Under the pieces are notes generated by a model. That model did not search any database and was not told the DNA's origin. It was given only the letters and a program-made list of their open reading frames with translations. From contig DGII01000143.1 in NCBI GenBank assembly GCA_002393095.1, forward strand, positions 1 through 6,010: a DNA stretch of 6,010 bases, written 5' to 3'. The position numbers and the translations under genes were made by a program. The stretch's first letter is position 1. Every line of letters begins with the position of its first letter. The DNA is from Lachnospiraceae bacterium UBA3826 (GTDB lineage: Bacteria; Bacillota; Clostridia; Lachnospirales; Lachnospiraceae). This document shows positions 1 to 6,010 of the stretch, piece after piece.

Positions 1-1
1 C

Positions 2-1444
2 TGGGCCAAGAATGACACCAATAAGACGCAGACGGATATATATAAGCAGGCGATAGAAGACTTCGAGAAGTTCTATCCGAATATCAAGGTGGACTTAAGG
101 TTATATACGGACTATGGCAAGATATATAACGATGTGATAACCAATATATCCACGGGAACTACGCCGAATGTATGTATCACATATCCTGATCATATAGCCA
201 CATACATGACGGGGGACAATACGGTGGTAGCGCTGGATGAGCTTATGGATGATCCTGAGTACGGACTTGGCGGCAGCAGCTTAAGATATGATTCTGTAAG
301 AAGTGATGAGCTTGTACCACAGTTCATACAGGAGTGCAGGATAGGCGAACAGACCTATGCGCTTCCATATATGCGTTCCACGGAAGCTTGTTATGTCAAC
401 CAGACATATGTTGAGAAGTTAGGCTTTGAGATGCCGAAGGTCCTTACATGGGATTTCGTGTGGGAAGTCTCGGAGAAAGCCATGGAGACCGATTCGGACG
501 GTAATTATAAGTTAAACGGTCAGAAGGTCATGATTCCCTTCATCTATAAGTCCACTGACAATATGATGATACAGATGCTTCATCAGCTTAATGCTCCGTA
601 CTCCACGGATGAGGGCGAGATAGGTATATTCTCCGATACAACGAGGGATATCCTCCATACGGTTGCAGCTCATGCAGAGACGGGAGCCTTCTCTACATTC
701 AAGATATCAAGCTATCCCGGGAATTTCCTTAATGCCGGACAGTGTATATTCGCGGTAGATTCCACTGCGGGAGCTACTTGGATGGGCTCCCACGCTCCTC
801 TGTCCGATATACATGAGAGTAAGAAGGTGGAATTTGAGACCGCAGTATATCCCGTACCGCAGTTTGATACGGAGAATATATCCATGATATCTCAGGGTCC
901 GTCCATCTGCATATTCAATAAGGAGGATAAGGAAGAGGTACTGGCATCATGGCTTTTTGCACAGTATATGCTTACTGATGATGTGCAGATAGCATATTCC
1001 AAGACCGAGGGCTATACACCCGTGACCTTAAGGGCAAGAGAACGGGAAGAGTATAAGGACTATCTCGCCCGTGCAGGAGAGGATGATAAGGAGCACTATG
1101 ATGTCAAGATAGAAGCGACTAAGCTTCTGCTTAATAACTCTCAGAATACCTTCGTCACACCGGTATTCAACGGCTCAGCCTCCCTGCGTGACGCTGCAGG
1201 TCAGATGATAGAGGAAGTGACCAAGGCAAGACGGCGTAAGATCACCGTCGATGATGCCTACATAGATAAGCTCTATAGTAATATGCGCTCCCTCTACAGA
1301 CTTGATTCCGCTACGGCTGTAGGTTCGGAGATATCTGACAGGGACATGGGGCCCTTACCCAAGGAATCAAGGAACCTGATCATAATCTTAGCCGCTATAT
1401 GGATATGTATAGGGGCGTATGCGGTATTAAGAAAAAAGAGTTGA
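2..1444 (+). CDS. Extracellular solute-binding protein, sugar ABC type, 5'-truncated, with C-terminal membrane anchor
   Basis: The frame is open from base 2, so the GTG at 89 is an internal Val (residue 30 of the fragment) and the true start and signal peptide lie upstream. 480 residues are visible. They read as a family 1-type periplasmic/extracellular binding protein: an N-terminal WAKNDTNKTQ strand, a helix, 'FEKFYPNIKV', a hinge stretch ALPYMRST (fragment residues 120-127) followed by YVNQTYVEKLGF, and a TWD motif near W150. These match the usual 'alP...t..lyyN...f.k.G...P.TWdE' pattern. Such proteins capture sugars or oligosaccharides outside the membrane for an ABC importer; the ligand cannot be told. 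Oddly, after the binding domain comes a linker and an 18-residue hydrophobic helix (459-476) ending RKKS, which predicts anchoring at the C terminus. No permease gene follows, so any partners must lie upstream or elsewhere. Family call is firm; transport role is inferred. Confidence 0.87.
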   Translation, partial: WAKNDTNKTQTDIYKQAIEDFEKFYPNIKVDLRLYTDYGKIYNDVITNISTGTTPNVCITYPDHIATYMTGDNTVVALDELMDDPEYGLGGSSLRYDSVRSDELVPQFIQECRIGEQTYALPYMRSTEACYVNQTYVEKLGFEMPKVLTWDFVWEVSEKAMETDSDGNYKLNGQKVMIPFIYKSTDNMMIQMLHQLNAPYSTDEGEIGIFSDTTRDILHTVAAHAETGAFSTFKISSYPGNFLNAGQCIFAVDSTAGATWMGSHAPLSDIHESKKVEFETAVYPVPQFDTENISMISQGPSICIFNKEDKEEVLASWLFAQYMLTDDVQIAYSKTEGYTPVTLRAREREEYKDYLARAGEDDKEHYDVKIEATKLLLNNSQNTFVTPVFNGSASLRDAAGQMIEEVTKARRRKITVDDAYIDKLYSNMRSLYRLDSATAVGSEISDRDMGPLPKESRNLIIILAAIWICIGAYAVLRKKS

Positions 1445-1468
1445 TATTTACCGATAATAGGGTATAAT
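1441..1468 (+). promoter_or_regulatory. Sigma-A-type promoter P1 upstream of the lipoprotein gene
   Basis: TTGATA (1441-1446, five of six consensus -35 bases) is followed after 16 bases by a perfect TATAAT (1463-1468). The -35 overlaps the TGA stop of the binding-protein gene. Transcription would start near 1475, giving a leader of about 75 bases before the lipoprotein ATG. This is a consensus match only. Confidence 0.6.
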
Positions 1469-1487
1469 AACTTTTGCTAACAGGATA

Positions 1488-1517
1488 TTGACATAATGAG
1501 TTGTCGGTAGATATATA
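1488..1517 (+). promoter_or_regulatory. Sigma-A-type promoter P2 upstream of the lipoprotein gene
   Basis: A perfect -35 TTGACA (1488-1493) is followed by TATATA (1512-1517) with an 18-base spacer, or by ATATAT (1511-1516) with 17 bases. It lies about 20 bases downstream of the P1 -10 box and would give a leader of roughly 25 bases ending in the strong AAGGAGG site. The second hexamer is less perfect than that of P1. Confidence 0.55.
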
Positions 1518-1549
1518 AGGCACAGAGGTGCGAAAGCAAGGAGGAGACT

Positions 1550-2284
1550 ATGAAGAAGAGATTATTGGCAATGCTTATCACTGCAATGGCAGCTGCAGCT
1601 ATGGTTGCAGGCTGTGGCAAGGGTGACAGTGATAAGAAGTCTGAGGGTGTGATGACGTATGAGGAGTATACGGCAGCAGCACTTGATTCGGAAGTGACCA
1701 TCGAAGCCTATGTACAGGCTAAGCAGGGATGGTGGGAGAATGAAGGTGTAGGAGTAGCTACCATCTACACACAGGATAAGGACGGCGCATACTTCTTATA
1801 TAACGCTCAGTGCACCAAGGAGGAGTATGATAAGCTTGCTCAGGGTACCAAGATCAAGGCTACAGGCTATAAGTCAGAGTGGTCAGGCGAAGTGGAGATA
1901 GCAGATGCCACATTCGAGATAGAGAGCGGTAATTATGTAGCTCCTGCCAAGGATGTTACAGCTTTACTCGGTTCCGATTCCATCATAGATGAGCAGAATA
2001 AGTTCGTTGCATTCAAGGGTCTTACCATAGAGGATGCGGGCAACGGCAAGGCGTTCATGTACAAGTATGATGATTCCGGCTCAAGAGGAGATGATCTGTA
2101 CTTTAAGGTATCAGCTAACGGCAATACTTATACATTTACCGTAGAGTCTTATCTTACAGATGAGAATTCCGATGTATATAAGGCAGTTGAAGCGCTTAAT
2201 ATCGGAGATACCGTTGATATGGAAGGCTTCCTGTACTGGTATGAAGGTATCAATCCTCATATAACCAAGGTTACTGTAAAATAA
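1550..2284 (+). CDS. Lipoprotein with two tandem OB-like domains, function unknown
   Basis: The protein has 244 residues. A perfect Shine-Dalgarno AAGGAGG (1538-1544), 5 bases ahead of the ATG, fixes the start. The N terminus is a classic lipoprotein signal: MKKR, a hydrophobic Ala/Met-rich stretch, then lipobox V-A-G-C with Cys22 as the predicted lipidated residue, followed by a polar linker (GKGDSDKKSE). The rest appears to be two related beta-rich modules, about residues 48-126 and 152-244. Each ends with the same pattern: 'KLAQGTKIKATGYKSEWSG' and 'ALNIGDTVDMEGFLYWYEG' (L..G..v...Gf...w.G), followed by a final I-rich strand. This is typical of OB-fold barrels, where the G-D/T-x-V strand and the following Gly are conserved. 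It would sit on the outer face of the cytoplasmic membrane. It has its own promoters and a following hairpin, so it is probably monocistronic. The fold is inferred from pattern; the ligand and role are unknown. Confidence 0.85.
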   Translation: MKKRLLAMLITAMAAAAMVAGCGKGDSDKKSEGVMTYEEYTAAALDSEVTIEAYVQAKQGWWENEGVGVATIYTQDKDGAYFLYNAQCTKEEYDKLAQGTKIKATGYKSEWSGEVEIADATFEIESGNYVAPAKDVTALLGSDSIIDEQNKFVAFKGLTIEDAGNGKAFMYKYDDSGSRGDDLYFKVSANGNTYTFTVESYLTDENSDVYKAVEALNIGDTVDMEGFLYWYEGINPHITKVTVK

Positions 2285-2305
2285 TACTGAAATGTGATAG
2301 AATAT

Positions 2306-2337
2306 AAAACCGAGAGGCTTTTTGGTCTCTCGGTTTT
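2306..2337 (+). terminator. Symmetric rho-independent terminator-like hairpin after the lipoprotein gene
   Basis: AAAACCGAGAG (2306-2316) pairs perfectly with CTCTCGGTTTT (2327-2337) around a 10-base loop rich in T. The core is a GC-rich 7-bp stem followed by TTTT. It starts 21 bases after the TAA stop. The T tract is only four long before GCAA, so termination may be partial. The flanking A and T runs make it symmetrical, so it could work on either strand. Confidence 0.8.
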
Positions 2338-2384
2338 GCAATTCGTAAGATAATCGGGACGGACACCGCATAGGATGATTAAGA

Positions 2385-2397
2385 CCTGTCTGACAGG
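2385..2397. promoter_or_regulatory. Perfect 13-base palindrome, possible operator, upstream of the FRG gene
   Basis: CCTGTC and GACAGG form a perfect inverted repeat around a single T. With a one-base centre it cannot fold as a tight RNA hairpin, so a dimeric DNA-binding protein is the more natural explanation. It ends 15 bases before the FRG gene's ATG, in a leader (2338-2412) where I see no convincing -35/-10 pair. A match this short can arise by chance, and no known regulator family is recognised. Confidence 0.25.
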
Positions 2398-2412
2398 CAG
2401 AGACAGAGGATC

Positions 2413-3213
2413 ATGGTCAAAGAAGTAAGAATAGAATCGTTAGAAGAATTATTACCGCTGTTGACAGAGCAGGATTACAGAGAGGACCTTGACAGGAACA
2501 GAAGCTCATATCTCTACAGGGGAATGCCCAATACGGAATTTAAGATGGAGACAAGTCTAAGGCGTAACTGCAAGCATCTGCAGAAGACGTTAGAGCCTGC
2601 CATACTTGAGAACTTTGCTAAGTATGCGGTTATAGGTGAACCTACGATTGCCCAGTCTGTCTGGAGACAGATGATCTTGGGACAGCATTACGGACTTCCC
2701 ACAAGACTGCTTGACTGGACTCATTCAGCGCTTGTAGGACTGCATTTTGCAGTAAGTGAGAAGGATATGGAGCTTATGGATGACCATGATTGTATGGTCT
2801 GGCGGATAGATATGAATGAGATGTATTCACTTCTGCCGGATAACTACCGTGCGGTTGTCAATAAGACCCAGTCAACCATCTTCTCCGTGGATATGCTTGG
2901 AGGCATCACAGGCAAGCTTGAGCAGTACGATACGGATATGGGTAAGGATGCAATGATCATCATCGAGCCTCCATCCATTAATTCAAGGATAGTCAACCAG
3001 TATTCCTTCTTCTCACTTGTCCCGATGGAGATGGATGATATAGAGGAATTCCTTGACAGGCGGACCGAGAATACGGTCAAGTATGTCATAGCCAAAGAAC
3101 TCAGATGGAGAGTGCGGGATATGTTAGATCAGCTCAATATGAGCGAGAGGATAGTGTATCCGGGCTTAGACGGGCTGTCCAGATGGATAGCAAGGCATTA
3201 TTTTGTTAAATAG
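2413..3213 (+). CDS. FRG-domain protein of unknown function
   Basis: The protein has 266 residues. The family signature is clear: the (F/Y)RG motif as Y35-R36-G37 in 'YLYRGMP', and the second conserved block 'QHYGLPTRLLDWT' with G94-L95-P96-T97-R98-L99-L100-D101-W102. The C terminus 'YPGLDGLSRWIARHY' is also commonly seen in this family. No signal peptide or membrane segment is visible, so it is predicted to be cytosolic. FRG (Pfam PF08867) is a domain of undetermined biochemical function that occurs alone or fused to other modules. Here it is alone and about the usual length. An in-frame TAA at 2380 and the absence of an earlier ATG support the start. The GAGG (2406-2409) is only 3 bases from the ATG, so translation initiation may be weak. 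It is followed after 12 bases by trkA, with trkH next, which suggests cotranscription with potassium uptake. The link in function is inference. Confidence 0.88.
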   Translation: MVKEVRIESLEELLPLLTEQDYREDLDRNRSSYLYRGMPNTEFKMETSLRRNCKHLQKTLEPAILENFAKYAVIGEPTIAQSVWRQMILGQHYGLPTRLLDWTHSALVGLHFAVSEKDMELMDDHDCMVWRIDMNEMYSLLPDNYRAVVNKTQSTIFSVDMLGGITGKLEQYDTDMGKDAMIIIEPPSINSRIVNQYSFFSLVPMEMDDIEEFLDRRTENTVKYVIAKELRWRVRDMLDQLNMSERIVYPGLDGLSRWIARHYFVK

Positions 3214-3218
3214 AAAGG
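3214..3218 (+). promoter_or_regulatory. Ribosome binding site favouring the upstream trkA start
   Basis: AAAGG lies 7 bases before the ATG at 3226. The leader AAAGGTAACAGC-ATG resembles the trkH leader GAGAGGTACAG-ATG, which supports 3226 as the start. A competing GGGGAG (3249-3254) lies 4 bases ahead of the ATG at 3259, where TrkA proteins usually begin, so the choice is not settled. Confidence 0.5.
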
Positions 3219-3225
3219 TAACAGC

Positions 3226-4614
3226 ATGTTCGGAAAAGATAAGATGCCGGGGAGCGGTATGAACATAATAATCGTCGGATGCGGCAAGGTCGGTTCGGCA
3301 CTTGTGGAGAGGCTCTCAGGCGAAGGGCATGATATCACGATAATAGACAAGGATGACAGTAAGATACAGGCTCTTACCAATATGTACGATGTCATGGGTG
3401 TAGTAGGTAACGGTGCCAGCTACAGTGTGCAGGTCGAGGCCGGCATAGATACTGCAGACCTGTTCATAGCGGTGACGGATTCAGATGAGCTTAATTTGTT
3501 ATGCTGTACCGTGGCCAAGCGAGAGGGCAGATGCGTGACAATAGCCAGAGTTCACACTCCGGAGTACAGTAAGGAGGCGGCTTTCCTTAAGGACAAGCTG
3601 GGACTTGAGATGATCATCAATCCGGAGTATGAGGCAGCCAAGGTCATGTCCAGAACCCTGTCCCTGCCAATGGCGGAGGAGGTCAGCTCCTTTGCACACG
3701 GACAGGTCGAGATGATCAAGATAAGGATACCTGAGGGCAATACCCTGGACGGACTTAAGGTCATGGATATGGGTCGTGACCTTACATCCAATGTGGTCAT
3801 CTGTGCGGTTGAGCGAGAGAGGGAGGTGTTCATCCCCTCAGGTCAGTTCATCCTGCGAGCCGGAGACCTTATAAGCTTTGTTGCCACCCGTAAGGATGCC
3901 AGATCCTTCTTGAGCAAGATCGGCTTTAAGACAGGTCAGGTCAAGGATGCTCTTATAGTGGGCGGAGGCAAGGATGCGTACTATCTTGCGGATCTCCTTA
4001 TCCGTGCGGGGATACAGGTCAGCATCATAGAGCATGATGTGAAAAAGTGCGAGGATCTGAGCATACTGCTCCCCAAGGCGGTCATAATTAACGATGACGG
4101 AACTAATGAAGAGGTACTTAAGGAAGCAGGACTTAATACGATACAGGCATTCATTCCCCTAACGGGCATGGATGAAGAGAATATCATCCTAAGCATGTAT
4201 GCCAAGCAGGTATCGGAAGCCAAGGTCATAACACGCATTGCGCGTAATAATTTCAAGAGCATAGTCAACAACTTAGACCTCGGAAGTGTGATATTCCCCA
4301 AGTACATCATATCCGAGGCTATCGTAGCCTACGTAAGAGCTAAGAAGAACTCCATGGACTGCAACATAGAGACGCTCTATCATATATTCGGCTCCCGTGC
4401 GGAAGCAATAGAGTTCATTGTGGAGAATGAGACGGCAGTAACGGGTAAGAAGCTGTCTGAGCTTAAGCTTAAGAATAATCTTCGTATTGCATATATACGC
4501 AGACATAATAACATCATCTTCCCCGGTGGTGATGATGAGATCAAGGTAGGCGATGCCGTAATGGTAGTTACTACTCATACGGGATTCAAGGACATTCAGG
4601 ATATACTGCAATAG
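3226..4614 (+). CDS. trkA: TrkA, NAD-binding gating subunit of Trk potassium uptake
   Basis: The protein has 462 residues, the usual length for a full TrkA with two RCK halves. The first Rossmann domain opens with 'MNIIIVGCGKVGSAL': GxGxxG is at residues 18-23, and acidic D41 at the end of the second strand is the residue that normally holds the adenosine ribose of NAD(H). RCK_N1 spans about 13-130 and RCK_C1 about 155-235. The second half starts at 'ALIVGGGKDAYYLADLL' (G246-G248, E269 at the second strand end), with 'DDGTNEEVLKEAGL' and 'IPLTGMDEENIILSMYAKQ' typical of TrkA; RCK_C2 covers about 385-462. TrkA is a cytosolic ring that binds nucleotides and controls the TrkH channel. It sits 12 bases after the FRG gene and 12 bases before trkH. 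Start 3226 adds 11 residues (MFGKDKMPGSG) before the usual start at 3259. The gene ends in tandem stops TAG-TGA. Confidence 0.96.
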   Translation: MFGKDKMPGSGMNIIIVGCGKVGSALVERLSGEGHDITIIDKDDSKIQALTNMYDVMGVVGNGASYSVQVEAGIDTADLFIAVTDSDELNLLCCTVAKREGRCVTIARVHTPEYSKEAAFLKDKLGLEMIINPEYEAAKVMSRTLSLPMAEEVSSFAHGQVEMIKIRIPEGNTLDGLKVMDMGRDLTSNVVICAVEREREVFIPSGQFILRAGDLISFVATRKDARSFLSKIGFKTGQVKDALIVGGGKDAYYLADLLIRAGIQVSIIEHDVKKCEDLSILLPKAVIINDDGTNEEVLKEAGLNTIQAFIPLTGMDEENIILSMYAKQVSEAKVITRIARNNFKSIVNNLDLGSVIFPKYIISEAIVAYVRAKKNSMDCNIETLYHIFGSRAEAIEFIVENETAVTGKKLSELKLKNNLRIAYIRRHNNIIFPGGDDEIKVGDAVMVVTTHTGFKDIQDILQ

Positions 4615-4626
4615 TGAGAGGTACAG

Positions 4627-6010
4627 ATGAATAATTCGATGGTCAGGATAGTGATCGCACATATCATGAAGATAGAAGCGGCTTTTATGCTTCTGCCATG
4701 TGTGGTCGCACTTATATATGGTGAGAAAGAAGGATTCGCATATCTGGCTGTGGCAGCAGGTTCGGCTCTCGGAGGCTTCTTACTTGGACATAAGAAGGCC
4801 GAGGACAAGACGCTTTTCCTTAAGGAAGGCTGTGTTGCGACTGCTCTCAGTTGGATCGTAATGAGTATAATAGGCGCATTACCCTTCTATATAACAGGCG
4901 AGATACCTAAGTTCGAGGATGCCTGCTTCGAGACCGTATCGGGATTCACCACCACCGGTTCAAGCATCTTAAGTGATATAGAGAGTCTGTCTCATGCCTC
5001 TTTATTCTGGAGAAGCGGAACTCACTGGATAGGTGGAATGGGTGTACTGGTATTCCTCTTATCCATAGTATCTCTTAGCGGAGGCTCGACCATCAACCTC
5101 ATGAAAGCCGAATCTCCGGGGCCCTCTGTGGGTAAGCTTGTACCGAAGATCAAGTCATCCGCAAGGAATCTCTATGTGATATATGCGGCAATGACCGCAG
5201 TTGAGATAATCCTGTTGATCATAGGCGGTTGCCCTGTATTCGATGCCGTTACACTTTCCTTCGGAACGGCCGGCACGGGTGGTTTTGCGATAAAGGGAGA
5301 CTCCATCGCAGGATATTCCGCATATATCCAGTGGATCATCACTATATTCATGATCCTGTTCGGAATCAACTTCAATGTGTATTACTTCATCCTTATCAGA
5401 CGCTTCAAGGACGCGATTAAGATAGAGGAGGTTAAGTATTATCTTCTGACCATTCTGACGGCGATAGTGATCATATTCATCAATATAAGGAAGCTCTTCG
5501 GCTCTGCGGGAGAGGCGGTCAGGCACGCTGCCTTTCAGGTGGCATCCATCATAACTACAACGGGATATGCGACTGTAGACTTTGATAAGTGGAATACTAC
5601 ATGTAAGATCGTACTCATAATGCTCATGTTCATCGGTGCCTGTGCCGGCAGTACAGGCGGCGGTATCAAGGTCAGCCGCTTCATCATTACAGCCAAGACC
5701 ATAGGCAAGGAGATCAATTCATACATACATCCAAGGAGCATTAAGAAGATAATATATGACGGCAAGCCCGCCGAGCATGTGATGATAAGGTCAGTCAATG
5801 TCTTCATGGCTACTTATGTGGTCATACTTGCGGTATCGGTGCTGCTTGTAAGCTTCGAGGGAGAAGATCTGATCACTACGGTTACGGCTGTTATCACCTG
5901 TATCAATAATATAGGACCCGGATTTAATAAATTGGGACCTGTATGTAATTTTGGCTTCCTTAACGGCTTCACCAAGGTGGTGCTAATGTTTGATATGCTT
6001 GCCGGAAGAC
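4627..6010 (+). CDS. trkH: TrkH, potassium-translocating membrane subunit, 3'-truncated by the window end
   Basis: The frame is open from the ATG at 4627 to the last base, giving 461 complete codons; the ribosome site GAGAGG (4616-4621) is 5 bases upstream. This is the transmembrane subunit of Trk potassium uptake, which partners the preceding TrkA. Four pore loops, one per repeat, are visible with their filter glycines: GFTTTG (G111), TAGTGGF (G218), TTTGY (G313) and NNIGPGF (G430). The glycine-rich intramembrane gating loop of the third repeat, AGSTGGGIK, is at 340-348. Hydrophobic helices fill the spaces between them. The N terminus 'IEAAFMLLPCVVALIYGE' is typical of TrkH. The final residues MLAGR match the start of the family's last conserved block (mlxGRlE), so about 15-30 residues are missing beyond the window. 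It is TrkH-like rather than KtrB-like, since it pairs with a two-RCK TrkA. No oddity is seen in the pore. Confidence 0.96.
   Translation, partial: MNNSMVRIVIAHIMKIEAAFMLLPCVVALIYGEKEGFAYLAVAAGSALGGFLLGHKKAEDKTLFLKEGCVATALSWIVMSIIGALPFYITGEIPKFEDACFETVSGFTTTGSSILSDIESLSHASLFWRSGTHWIGGMGVLVFLLSIVSLSGGSTINLMKAESPGPSVGKLVPKIKSSARNLYVIYAAMTAVEIILLIIGGCPVFDAVTLSFGTAGTGGFAIKGDSIAGYSAYIQWIITIFMILFGINFNVYYFILIRRFKDAIKIEEVKYYLLTILTAIVIIFINIRKLFGSAGEAVRHAAFQVASIITTTGYATVDFDKWNTTCKIVLIMLMFIGACAGSTGGGIKVSRFIITAKTIGKEINSYIHPRSIKKIIYDGKPAEHVMIRSVNVFMATYVVILAVSVLLVSFEGEDLITTVTAVITCINNIGPGFNKLGPVCNFGFLNGFTKVVLMFDMLAGR

Larger units (their letters stand above)
2413..6010 (+). other. Probable operon: FRG gene - trkA - trkH
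   Basis: Three same-strand genes are separated by two gaps of exactly 12 bases (3214-3225 and 4615-4626), each just large enough for a ribosome binding site, with no promoter or hairpin between them. The 75-base stretch 2338-2412 ahead of the first gene has no clear promoter. Transcription may come from a weak promoter there or from readthrough of the 2306-2337 hairpin. The downstream end is outside the window. Confidence 0.8.

Noticed and set aside
89..91. GTG as the start of the binding-protein gene
   Set aside because: The frame is open to base 2 and the upstream residues (WAKNDTNKTQ...FYPNIK) are typical of the family's first strand and helix, so this codon is an internal Val.
1490..1505. 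GACA...TGTC inverted repeat as a terminator after the binding-protein gene
   Set aside because: Only four base pairs, no T tract, and it coincides with the -35 element of P2.
2111..2371. 86-residue minus-strand reading frame across the lipoprotein 3' end and hairpin
   Set aside because: It lies mostly opposite a well-supported gene, crosses the terminator hairpin, and shows no recognisable protein pattern.
2346..2376. TAAGAT (2346-2351) or TAGGAT (2371-2376) as -10 boxes for the FRG operon
   Set aside because: Each matches only four of six bases and neither has an acceptable -35 at 16-18 bases upstream.
2385..2397. The palindrome before the FRG gene as an RNA hairpin or attenuator
   Set aside because: A one-base loop is sterically impossible and no T tract follows; only a DNA-level role is plausible.
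2413..3213. FRG gene as part of a phage-defence or toxin-antitoxin cassette
   Set aside because: The neighbours on both sides are housekeeping-type genes. No partner toxin, antitoxin, nuclease or mobile element is present and base composition does not stand out.
3981..4662. Minus-strand reading frames opposite trkA (3981-4310 and 4273-4662)
   Set aside because: They mirror a strongly conserved coding sequence and have no family resemblance.
5155..5807. Minus-strand (5155-5526, 5535-5807) and plus-strand (5229-5420) reading frames within trkH
   Set aside because: The region is fully explained by the trkH frame with its pore loops; these are shadows in other frames.

Overview
The window looks like ordinary chromosome from an anaerobic Clostridia/Lachnospiraceae-type Firmicute. 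The evidence is heavy use of ATA for Ile, strong AGGAGG-type ribosome binding sites, a lipoprotein with a Firmicute-style VAGC lipobox, and a Trk system with a two-RCK TrkA. The genus cannot be fixed from the sequence alone. All five genes lie on the + strand. No RNA genes, mobile elements, CRISPR arrays or long repeats were seen, and no gap between genes exceeds about 130 bases.

Left part (2-1444): the 3' end of a sugar-type extracellular solute-binding protein. Its signal peptide lies upstream of the window. Unusually, it ends in a C-terminal membrane helix with a short basic tail. A 105-base gap follows with two good sigma-A-type promoters in tandem, the first overlapping the stop codon. 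They drive a 244-residue lipoprotein (1550-2284) that appears to be a tandem repeat of two small OB-like beta-barrel domains. A symmetric hairpin (2306-2337) closes this unit.

Right part (2413-6010): an apparent three-gene operon. It holds an FRG-domain protein of unknown function, trkA (cytosolic NAD-binding gating subunit of Trk potassium uptake) and trkH (the potassium-translocating membrane subunit, cut by the window end). Both intergenic gaps are exactly 12 bases and carry similar leaders. No convincing promoter is visible between the hairpin and the FRG gene, but a 13-base perfect palindrome lies 15 bases upstream of its start.

TrkA and TrkH form one potassium transporter. The FRG protein's place as first gene of that operon is the most intriguing point of the window, because it suggests a link between an uncharacterised domain and potassium homeostasis. 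I found no clear evidence of a wholly new system. The other points worth a second look are the C-terminally anchored binding protein and the two-domain lipoprotein.
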